From Pseudoglutamicibacter cumminsii (GTDB lineage Bacteria > Actinomycetota > Actinomycetes > Actinomycetales > Micrococcaceae): a DNA stretch of 64,000 nucleotides. The DNA is taken from the NCBI RefSeq assembly GCF_016907775.1, contig NZ_JAFBCO010000001.1:434001-498000 (forward strand), read 5' to 3'. Made by a program: the position numbers and the translations under genes. Under the pieces are notes generated by a model. It ran no database searches. It was not told the DNA's origin and was given only the letters and a program-made list of their open reading frames with translations. Shown piece by piece: positions 7,449-14,186 of the stretch (positions within the stretch are counted from its first letter, which is position 1; every line of letters starts with the position of its first letter).

Positions 7449-9221
7449 GTGGCTAAGAATCCGACCATTGCCCCGCACCCGTCAACGCGGGATCTGAAAC
7501 CGCTCGAGGTTCCACCACTGGACGGAACCCTAGACGCGTATCAGCATGCACTCGCCGCAGTGCTTGACGGCCCTGAGCTCGAACACGCTCTAGCAGTGGT
7601 TGAGAACTTCCGTACCGGCGCTGGACCGAAGCTTGATGCGGCTCTGCGGGAGCGTGCCGAGACCCGAGCCGCTCACGGCACCAACTGGCTTCACGACGAA
7701 TGGTATTCCGGCTACCTCACGGTCCGTGAGCCACTGACCCTCAGCACCAATGTGGCGTTCCAGCTCGCCTTGCCCCTCGAGTCATCACCGTCGGGGCACG
7801 TGCCCGCGGGCCTGGATCGCGCCGTCGAGTTCATCCGGCGCGTGGCAACGGTGCACCTGCAGGTGGCGTCCGGGAACATTCCGGAGGATGTGGACGCCCG
7901 CGGCAACCGCATCACGCTGAACCAATGGTTCGTTTACGCCGTCTCTACACGCCTCCCGCTCGGGGACGAAGACCAGATCTTCCGGAGCAGGCTCGATGAA
8001 AAGAACCGGGAGATCGGCGTATTCATCAACGGCCGACTGTTCGCCGTGCCACTCACTGACAGCGCCGGTGCCCTCGTCTCAGCTGAGGCACTACGCGCGG
8101 CGCTCGAGGCGATTCAAGCAACGGCCACCGAACCCGCGGCGATCGATTTCAACGCCCCTTCCCTACTGGGTTCCGGTGTTCTTGAAGATCTGCTTCCGAA
8201 CATGTTGGAGCAGGGCGGTAACCATCTGGTGTACGACCGTTTAGGCGACATGCTCTTCACGGTCGAGCTACTGAACGACCGCGGGGAAACGGACGCCCAG
8301 CGCATGCGCGGAGCCACCTTCACCCCGCGCGGAGCATGGACCTACAAGCCGTTGAGCTACCAGGTGAGTCTTCACGACGACTGGACGGCCGTCAACGTAG
8401 AGCACTCCTGCATCGACGGCGCTACCCTGCTCACGGCCATGCAACGCATCCAGACAACGGAGGTTCCAGCCGAGGCATCCACGGAGCTCATCCAACTCGA
8501 AGCCGAAGAGCTCGTATGGACGCTCGATGAGGGCACCGCCGCGGAGATCCGCACGCATGCCGACGCCTACGCTGAGCGGGCATCGAAGTTCACGGTTCAG
8601 ATCATCACTGCACCGCATCGTCCGCCGGCAGACATGCCGTTCAAGTTCAGCCGTGACGCCGCGGCTCAACTGACCATGACCATCGCACAGCAACTCACCT
8701 ACGGCCGAATCCGGGCCGTGTACGAGGCCGTGGACATGCGCGAATACCGCGCCGGGCGCACCGAATGCCTGCGCGCCGCAACCCCGGAGGCCGCGGCCTT
8801 TGCGCAGAAGCTCGTCGCAGGAACCGCGACGCACGACGACCTGCTGGCCGCCGCCAACGCTCACCGCGGCTGGGTCAAACGATGCAAGTCCGGAAACGGT
8901 TTTGACCGTCACATCCAGATGATGGCCACGATCGATGCCAGCGACCCGTTCTTCACTGACGACGCCGCCCTCGCGGTGCGCCGGGACTTCCTGTCCACGA
9001 CGTCGGTGGGCGGGCCACAACAGATTGTGCGTTACAGCTTTGCGCCAACGGTGCCGGAAGGCTTCGGCATCTCCTACACTCCATTGCCCGAGGCCACCGA
9101 GTTCTGTGTCTCGTGGAACATTGACACCGCTGAGAAGCCGGAGGAGTTCACCGCGAACCTCGTCAAGGCCGCCGAAATGCTGTGGGATTTCCTGGATCAA
9201 GAGGAGTTCCTGCAGCAATAG
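7449..9221 (+). CDS. Choline/carnitine O-acyltransferase family protein
   Basis: The 590-residue protein matches the carnitine/choline acyltransferase family, which moves acyl groups between CoA and carnitine or choline. The catalytic histidine motif is VNVEHSCIDGATL; the substrate signature is YEAVDMREYRAGRTECLR, corresponding to the YExxxxRxFxxGRTExxR block; and GFGISYTPLPEATEFCVSW corresponds to the C-terminal GYGV-Y strand. Length (about 600) fits the family. GTG at 7449 is chosen because GAGGAGG at 7433-7439 lies nine bases upstream; the GTG at 7428 precedes that site. The family is mainly eukaryotic, with scattered bacterial members. Substrate is uncertain, and no carnitine transport or degradation gene is nearby. 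Confidence 0.85.
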   Translation: MAKNPTIAPHPSTRDLKPLEVPPLDGTLDAYQHALAAVLDGPELEHALAVVENFRTGAGPKLDAALRERAETRAAHGTNWLHDEWYSGYLTVREPLTLSTNVAFQLALPLESSPSGHVPAGLDRAVEFIRRVATVHLQVASGNIPEDVDARGNRITLNQWFVYAVSTRLPLGDEDQIFRSRLDEKNREIGVFINGRLFAVPLTDSAGALVSAEALRAALEAIQATATEPAAIDFNAPSLLGSGVLEDLLPNMLEQGGNHLVYDRLGDMLFTVELLNDRGETDAQRMRGATFTPRGAWTYKPLSYQVSLHDDWTAVNVEHSCIDGATLLTAMQRIQTTEVPAEASTELIQLEAEELVWTLDEGTAAEIRTHADAYAERASKFTVQIITAPHRPPADMPFKFSRDAAAQLTMTIAQQLTYGRIRAVYEAVDMREYRAGRTECLRAATPEAAAFAQKLVAGTATHDDLLAAANAHRGWVKRCKSGNGFDRHIQMMATIDASDPFFTDDAALAVRRDFLSTTSVGGPQQIVRYSFAPTVPEGFGISYTPLPEATEFCVSWNIDTAEKPEEFTANLVKAAEMLWDFLDQEEFLQQ

Positions 9222-9314
9222 GAAGACGGCACTGTTTCCCAGAGGTTACGTCCCTGAGCTCACAATGCGAAAGATTTGGGCTTAGTGCCTGCTTGCTCGC
9301 GTAGCCTTGAGGCT

Positions 9315-10439
9315 ATGACTTCAAAGGCTGTAGGTTTTGTCGGTTACCGCGGCATGGTGGGCTCCGTCCTCATGCAGCGTATGCAAGATGAAGGGGACTT
9401 CGCCGGAATCGACCCGGTGTTCTTCTCGACGTCCCAGGCGGGCGCGGCTGCTCCATCGTTCGCTGAGGGCGCCCCTGCGCTCAAAGACGCTCGCGATATC
9501 GATGAGCTCGCCAAGCTTCCGATCATCGTCACCGCGCAAGGCGGCGACTACACGAGCGCCGTGCACGGTAAGCTGCGCGCTGCCGGCTGGGACGGCATCT
9601 GGATCGACGCGGCGAGCACGCTTCGCATGGAAGACGACTCCATCATCGTGCTGGACCCCGTCAACCGCAATGTGATCGACCGCGGCCTCGAGACCGGCGT
9701 CAAGGACTTCGTGGGCGGTAACTGCACCGTCTCATGCATGCTCATGGGCCTGGGTGGCCTGTTCCGCAACGGCCTGGTCGAATGGGCGACCTCGATGACC
9801 TACCAGGCGGCTTCGGGTGGCGGCGCACGCCACATGCGTGAGCTGCTGACTCAGTTCGGCGACATCAACGCGTCCGTCAAAGAGCTGCTGGACGATCCGG
9901 CGTCCGCGATCACCCAGATCGATACCGAGGTTCTGCGCAAGCAGCGTTCCGGCGAGCTCGATGCAACCCAGTTCGGCGTTCCGTTGGCGGGCAACCTGAT
10001 CCCGTGGATCGATTCCGACCTCGGCAACGGCCAGTCCCGCGAAGAGTGGAAGGCGGGCGTGGAGACCAACAAGGTTCTGGGCACCACCGCTGAGAACCAC
10101 GTCATGGTCGATGGGTTGTGCGTGCGCATCGGCGCGATGCGGTCGCACTCGCAGGCGCTCACGATCAAGCTACGTGAAGATGTGGGCCTCGACGAGGTCG
10201 CTCGCCTGATCGATTCCGATAACGAGTGGGCCACGGTCGTTCCGAATGAGAAGGAAACGACCATGAACGAGCTGACCCCGGTCGCGGCGTCCGGAACCCT
10301 CGACATCCCTGTGGGCCGCTTGCGTCAGTTGGAGATGGGTCCGCAGTACATTTCCGCGTTCACGGTCGGCGACCAGCTGCTGTGGGGCGCTGCGGAGCCG
10401 CTGCGCCGCATGCTGCAGATCGCACTCGGCAACCTGTAA
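9315..10439 (+). CDS. asd: Aspartate-semialdehyde dehydrogenase, E. coli type
   Basis: Asd reduces beta-aspartyl phosphate to aspartate semialdehyde with NADPH, feeding lysine, diaminopimelate, threonine and methionine synthesis. The 374-residue product begins [20 protein letters not shown], almost the E. coli Asd N-terminus. The catalytic cysteine is Cys137 in [17 protein letters not shown], and [11 protein letters not shown] and the HSQALTIKL histidine are present. Length fits the gamma-proteobacterial type (about 367). No partner lysC lies beside it. A TAGCCT -10 box at 9302-9307 ends seven bases before the ATG at 9315, so the mRNA may be leaderless. A very strong hairpin terminator follows. 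Confidence 0.95.
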   Translation: MTSKAVGFVGYRGMVGSVLMQRMQDEGDFAGIDPVFFSTSQAGAAAPSFAEGAPALKDARDIDELAKLPIIVTAQGGDYTSAVHGKLRAAGWDGIWIDAASTLRMEDDSIIVLDPVNRNVIDRGLETGVKDFVGGNCTVSCMLMGLGGLFRNGLVEWATSMTYQAASGGGARHMRELLTQFGDINASVKELLDDPASAITQIDTEVLRKQRSGELDATQFGVPLAGNLIPWIDSDLGNGQSREEWKAGVETNKVLGTTAENHVMVDGLCVRIGAMRSHSQALTIKLREDVGLDEVARLIDSDNEWATVVPNEKETTMNELTPVAASGTLDIPVGRLRQLEMGPQYISAFTVGDQLLWGAAEPLRRMLQIALGNL

Positions 10440-10461
10440 GGCAATCTGTAAGCGGTCGTAT

Positions 10462-10510
10462 TTAAGTGTGTGAGCGCTCAGCCGTCGTGGCTGAGCGCTC
10501 ACACACTTAA
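10462..10510. terminator. Bidirectional terminator between asd and murB
   Basis: A perfect 22-bp stem (10462-10483 with 10489-10510) closes a GTCGT loop between two convergent genes. The stem ends in A/T-rich arms (TTAA), which act as the tail in either direction. Confidence 0.85.
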
Positions 10511-10543
10511 CGCGTTGCGCGGGGCCCGCGCAGGCGTTGCGTT

Positions 10544-11674
10544 TCAGGCGTCGAGCGAGGTTCCGATGAGCAGCGGCTCGTGGTGGAGTTCGATCCCCCA
10601 CGCGTCCTTGACACCGGCGCGAACCGCGCGGGCCAAAGCTACGACGTCGGCACACGATGCGCCACCCTGGTTGGTCACGGCGAGCGTATGTTTGGAGGAC
10701 AACGATGCGCGGCCACCGGCGATCTCTTCACCCGGCTGGCCTTTCATGCCGAAGCCCTTGTGATAGCCCGCGTGGTCGATGAGCCACGCAGCGGACAGCT
10801 TGACGTGGCCGTCCTTGCCTGCCGGATAACGTGGAGCCTCCGCCGGCAAGGCGGCGGTGAGCGATTCCTCGACGATCGGGTTCATGAAGAAGGAACCGCA
10901 CGAGTTCGTGTCTGGATCTTGAGGGTCAACGACCATGCCCTTGGCGCGGCGCAGGCCCAACACGGCTTCGCGAACATCGGCCAGCGAGACCCGGGTCCCG
11001 AGTTCGACGTTGAGGGCGCGGGCGAGCTGATCGTACGCGACAGGCAACGCCTCGCCTCGTTTGAGCCCAAACGTCACGGCCAGCACGACCCAGCGCGGCG
11101 AACCGTTCTGGGTTGCCCGCTTCAAAACGGAGTTCCGGTAGGTCAGGTCCAGCTCGGAGGCTTGCATGGTTACGAGCCGGCCTTCGTGCCGGTCCCACGC
11201 TTCGATCGAGACCAGCGTGTTGGAGACGTCGGCACCGTACGCGCCCACATTCTGAACCGGGGTCGCACCAGCCGCACCAGGGATACCGGAGAGGGCTTCA
11301 AGCCCTCCGAGTTCGTGCTCAACCGTCCAAGCGACGGCCTCATCCCACGGATGGCCCGCCTCGATCGTCACCGGAACGGTTCCGGTGTTGGCTGTGTCTT
11401 CGCCAACGTTGATGCCGTGGGTTGCGATCTGCAGGACGGTCCCCCGGTAGCCTTCGTCGGCGATCACGAGGTTCGAGCCGCCGCCGGCAATCAGCAGCGG
11501 GATGCCTGCCGCATCGGCCTCTTGAACGGCTTCGAGGATCTCTTCTCGCGTGCGGGCCACGATGAAGCGGTCGGCTGGGCCGCCGACGCCCATGGTTGTG
11601 ATGTCGCTGAGCCTCGTGATGTCGCTGAGCTGTTGTTGGCCCTGTTGCTGGCTCTGTTGCACCTGCTGGCTCAT
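10544..11674 (-). CDS. murB: UDP-N-acetylenolpyruvoylglucosamine reductase
   Basis: MurB reduces UDP-GlcNAc-enolpyruvate to UDP-MurNAc with NADPH, a committed cytoplasmic step of peptidoglycan synthesis. The 376-residue flavoprotein has the FAD-binding segment LLIAGGGSNLVIADEGYRG, the GIPGAAGATPVQNVGAYG loop, and the catalytic serine motif SCGSFFMNP. It is of type I (E. coli-like). Its N-terminus is glutamine-rich (MSQQVQQSQQQGQQQ) followed by an exact duplication, LSDITR/LSDITT, encoded by an 18-bp tandem repeat at 11599-11630. The ATG overlaps the stop of the upstream dehydratase gene (ATGA at 11671-11674), so it belongs to the operon starting at 12829. Confidence 0.96.
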   Translation of the reverse strand: MSQQVQQSQQQGQQQLSDITRLSDITTMGVGGPADRFIVARTREEILEAVQEADAAGIPLLIAGGGSNLVIADEGYRGTVLQIATHGINVGEDTANTGTVPVTIEAGHPWDEAVAWTVEHELGGLEALSGIPGAAGATPVQNVGAYGADVSNTLVSIEAWDRHEGRLVTMQASELDLTYRNSVLKRATQNGSPRWVVLAVTFGLKRGEALPVAYDQLARALNVELGTRVSLADVREAVLGLRRAKGMVVDPQDPDTNSCGSFFMNPIVEESLTAALPAEAPRYPAGKDGHVKLSAAWLIDHAGYHKGFGMKGQPGEEIAGGRASLSSKHTLAVTNQGGASCADVVALARAVRAGVKDAWGIELHHEPLLIGTSLDA

Positions 11675-12120
11675 GCGTCCTCGGAGCGGCCGGCGACCTT
11701 CACGATCGCTTGCGCGCGGTTGAGCACTTTTTCGCCATCGAGGGTCACTTCGAGGTCCACGCGGATGCGTTCTTCGTCCACGACCTTGCCGACCGTGGCA
11801 ACCACATCGAGCGTTGCGCCGACGGCTTCGGCGGGGTTAGTGCCGGCGTCGTCGGCTACGGGGACCATGCCGGTGAAGCGGGTCTGGTAGTCCTCGATCT
11901 TGCCGGGGCAGCCTGCCCAGTCGGTTACGAGCTGGACGGCGGCACCCATCGTGAGCATTCCGTGCGCGATCACGCCGGGCAGCCCTACTTCGGTTGCGAA
12001 GCGGTCGTTCCAGTGGATCGGGTTGAAGTCGCCTGATGCGCCGGCGTAGCGGATGAGGTCGGCGCGGGTCAGTTCGATCTGTGTGCGGCCGAGTTCTTGG
12101 CCGGTTTCGAAGGCTGCCAT
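11671..12120 (-). CDS. MaoC-like (R)-specific enoyl-CoA/ACP hydratase, HadB-like
   Basis: The 149-residue hot-dog-fold protein carries the hydratase 2 motif in YAGASGDFNPIHWNDRFA, with the Asp-His pair used to add water across enoyl thioesters. It continues with PGVIAHGMLTMGAAVQ, typical of MaoC dehydratases. In mycobacteria such proteins pair with a partner lacking the catalytic dyad to form the HadAB dehydratase of fatty-acid synthase II. The gene at 12123 is a suitable partner and lies two bases upstream. In several actinobacteria such a pair sits beside murB. The substrate is unproven. Confidence 0.8.
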   Translation of the reverse strand: MAAFETGQELGRTQIELTRADLIRYAGASGDFNPIHWNDRFATEVGLPGVIAHGMLTMGAAVQLVTDWAGCPGKIEDYQTRFTGMVPVADDAGTNPAEAVGATLDVVATVGKVVDEERIRVDLEVTLDGEKVLNRAQAIVKVAGRSEDA

Positions 12121-12122
12121 TG

Positions 12123-12572
12123 TTAGTCGTCCTCCCCGCGGATCATGAGGGTTGAGCGTACGGTGCTGACGGTTTCGCCGTTGGCGTCTGTGAGTACGGT
12201 TGATGTGGTGACCATGCCGCCGGTCCCGACGGCGCGGGTGCGGTCCACTGTCACGGTGGCGGTGATTTCGTCGCCGGCGACGAGCGGGCGGACGTGGGTG
12301 AAGCGTTCGTCTGCGTGGACGACGCGGGAGAAGTCGATGCCGGAGTTCGGGTCGGTGATGTAGGCGGCTTCGGCGCGCTGCGCGATCACGACCGCGAAGG
12401 TTGGTGGCGCTACGAGGTCGGCGTGGCCGGCTGCTTGCGCGGCTTGGACGTCGTAGTGGTGTGGATGTGTTGCTTTGACTGCGCGCGCGAAGTCGCGGAT
12501 TGCTTCTCGGCCGACCGAGTACGGTGCGGCGGCAGGGTATGTGTGGCCCTGCAGGTCTGCATTCACGCCCAT
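12123..12572 (-). CDS. MaoC N-terminal-domain (FAS1-like) dehydratase, HadA-like
   Basis: The 149-residue product has the pattern of MaoC-like N-terminal domains: YSVGREAIRDFARAVKATHPHH, VAPPTFAVVIAQRAEAAYI, VVHADERFTHVRPLVAGDEIT. It lacks the D-x-N-P-x-H hydratase motif of its neighbour, as expected for the substrate-binding half of a HadAB-type heterodimer. A GTG at 12581 would overlap the previous stop, but the Shine-Dalgarno-like GGAAGG ends immediately before that GTG, so the ATG at 12572 is the better start. It is co-transcribed with the hydratase and murB. Confidence 0.75.
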   Translation of the reverse strand: MGVNADLQGHTYPAAAPYSVGREAIRDFARAVKATHPHHYDVQAAQAAGHADLVAPPTFAVVIAQRAEAAYITDPNSGIDFSRVVHADERFTHVRPLVAGDEITATVTVDRTRAVGTGGMVTTSTVLTDANGETVSTVRSTLMIRGEDD

Positions 12573-12577
12573 GTGGC

Positions 12578-12829
12578 TCACCTTCCGCGCCGCGGTCCGG
12601 CGCTGTTCATTTTCTGTTTGAGTGCTCGGCGGCCGTCTCGCATGCGGGATCCGAATCCGATGAGGTGGGCGATGATGCCGATCATGAGGAATACGGATGC
12701 TGTGGTGAAGAGGCCGGTGTTGTCTTGGATGGCGCCCATGATGAGGAACACGAGGCCGGCGAGGACCGCGGCGATGGTCGCGATCAGCATGGCCTTCGTG
12801 AGCGTAGAGGCGGAGTCCCAGTTGAGCAT
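12578..12829 (-). CDS. Small two-helix membrane protein
   Basis: The 83-residue protein has two predicted transmembrane helices (about residues 12-33 and 40-60: AMLIATIAAVLAGLVFLIMG and TTASVFLMIGIIAHLIGFGS) and an arginine/lysine-rich C-terminal tail (RMRDGRRALKQKMNS), suggesting a cytoplasmic C-terminus. It is first in an operon with the two MaoC-type genes and murB, and its stop codon touches the region just before the next start. No function is known to me. Confidence 0.7.
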   Translation of the reverse strand: MLNWDSASTLTKAMLIATIAAVLAGLVFLIMGAIQDNTGLFTTASVFLMIGIIAHLIGFGSRMRDGRRALKQKMNSAGPRRGR

Positions 12830-12948
12830 GGTTACCAGTCTAGTGGCCGATGCGCGGCGCGGGGTGAGCTGAAGTGCGCGGCGGGGTCTGTATGAAGCAG
12901 GGGCTTGTACGAAGCAGGACCTGGCGCGCGGGTTTAGCTGGCGAAGCG

Positions 12949-13809
12949 CTAGTCGTTACGGATCAGGCACCAAGCCTCATCGAAGCGTTGCTGGGCGAGA
13001 TCTTGCTTTCTTATCCATACTTCTAAGGTGCCCGCATCGCCGAACCAGCCGTTAAGCGTTGTCCACGACTCGATCGAAGCAAGCAAATAATGCTCATCGC
13101 CGTCACCTAGTGGCAATGCTTCGTGTAGCAGATCAGAAACAGCGCATTTCCCGTGCGCGGAGTGGCCACCTAGATGGCTATAGGGAATCTGATAGTCAGC
13201 GCTAACCTCGACCCGTTGCACATGCCATCCTGCTTTTAGTTCCTCAAAACACGACTCCCACTGATCAAAACTTACTGCCGTGTTGGTTGGAAGATCTTCA
13301 AACGTCGGCAAAGTGAAACCCGGCATCATGAGCCCCTGCTGACACTCATCACCGCTAACAGGGTCCAGACCAACGGCTTCATCGACCAGATGCAATCCCG
13401 TCACATCTGGGATATATCTCACCAGCCAGCCCCGTTCGTTCCGATCAGCTGGGTCATAACCATAGGTTTGCAGGTCATGGTAGATCTCTAGAAACCCGCT
13501 TGGCAGATCTAAGTCGTTACCCCAAGAAGCTCTTGTTTCTGGATGAAGTTGGGCGTCGGATAAGCAAAAAGTAGCGACGTGAGCCAACATGTCTCCAGAT
13601 GTGTTTCTAGGCCAGTCGACCCCCGAAATCCCTGGCCCGGCAATCCAAGAGATGTGCGCCCCGGAGTCAAAGTATTCAGCGAGGCCAGCCCGGCCTGGCT
13701 CAAAAGATGATTCAGAGAAAACTGCGCAAACCTGCGGCGATAAACTGCCACACCCACGTTTAGAGAGCCACGCTAAGACCGCATCCTTATAACCGTGCAG
13801 CGGAAGCAT
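12949..13809 (-). CDS. DUF1963 (YwqG-like) protein, low GC
   Basis: The 286-residue product resembles the YwqG/DUF1963 family. The best evidence is the C-terminal pattern YSHLGGHSAHGK, then GDGDEHYLLASIESW, then FGDAGTLEVWIRKQDLAQQRFDEAW, which parallels the LGG-x-P, D-x-LLLQ-x-D and G-x-LYFFI-x-x-x-DL-x-x-x-F blocks of that family. Its function is unknown. The gene is visibly richer in A/T than its neighbours (near 50% GC by eye against about 60% around it). It sits next to a tRNA-Met gene, so it could have been acquired horizontally, although no integrase or attachment repeat is visible. Confidence 0.65.
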   Translation of the reverse strand: MLPLHGYKDAVLAWLSKRGCGSLSPQVCAVFSESSFEPGRAGLAEYFDSGAHISWIAGPGISGVDWPRNTSGDMLAHVATFCLSDAQLHPETRASWGNDLDLPSGFLEIYHDLQTYGYDPADRNERGWLVRYIPDVTGLHLVDEAVGLDPVSGDECQQGLMMPGFTLPTFEDLPTNTAVSFDQWESCFEELKAGWHVQRVEVSADYQIPYSHLGGHSAHGKCAVSDLLHEALPLGDGDEHYLLASIESWTTLNGWFGDAGTLEVWIRKQDLAQQRFDEAWCLIRND

Positions 13810-13869
13810 GGAAGTACCCCCTGGAATCGCCTGTTTATCTGGTCTGGTTGATTAGTCAGCTTAACAGGA

Positions 13870-13898
13870 AAGGCCCCCAGCGCATTGCTGAGGGCCTT
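13870..13898 (-). terminator. Terminator after tRNA-Met
   Basis: AAGGCCC-C-CAGC pairs with GCTG-A-GGGCCTT around a short GCATT loop, immediately downstream of tRNA-Met on the minus strand. Confidence 0.6.
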
Positions 13899-13903
13899 GT
13901 CTG

Positions 13904-13977
13904 TAGCGGTGGCGGGACTCGATCCCGCGACCTCACGATTATGAGTCGTGCGCTCTAACCAGCTGAGCTACACCGCC
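13904..13977 (-). tRNA. tRNA-Met(CAT), elongator type
   Basis: A 74-base cloverleaf with acceptor GGCGGTG (G1 pairs with U72 as a wobble), D-arm AGCTCAGCTGGTTAGAGC, anticodon stem CACGA/TCGTG with CAT at 13941-13943, and T-arm GCGGGATCGAGTCCCGC. It closely resembles the actinobacterial elongator tRNA-Met and lacks the three G-C pairs of the initiator. CCA is not encoded. Confidence 0.92.
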
Positions 13978-13980
13978 AGG

Positions 13981-14038
13981 AATGAGAAAATCCCGCCGGC
14001 CCCGACCCGAATCGGAGGGGCCATGCGGGATTCTCATT
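13981..14038. terminator. Long hairpin between tRNA-Thr and tRNA-Met
   Basis: Nested arms AATGAGAA, TCCCGC and GGCCCCGA on the left pair with TCGGAGGGGCC, GCGGGA and TTCTCATT on the right. It follows tRNA-Thr on the minus strand. Confidence 0.65.
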
Positions 14039-14041
14039 CAG

Positions 14042-14113
14042 AGCCCCCTATGGGAATCGATCCCATGACCTCAGTCTTACCAAGACTGCGCTCTACCACT
14101 GAGCTAAGGGGGC
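14042..14113 (-). tRNA. tRNA-Thr(GGT)
   Basis: A 72-base cloverleaf with acceptor GCCCCCT/AGGGGGC, D-arm TAGCTCAGTGGTAGAGC, anticodon stem CAGTC/GACTG with loop TTGGTAA (anticodon GGT), and T-arm ATGGGATCGATTCCCAT. The discriminator base is U. CCA is not encoded. Confidence 0.92.
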
Positions 14114-14186
14114 AACAGATGAAGACTCTACCAGGGTTTTAGCTCAAGTCCAAAACGAAAGCGAGGCCTCACCCTCAGCCGGTTAT

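Noticed and set aside
13810-14150. Attachment site of an integrated element at tRNA-Met/Thr
   Set aside because: No repeat of a tRNA 3' end was found nearby and no integrase gene is present.
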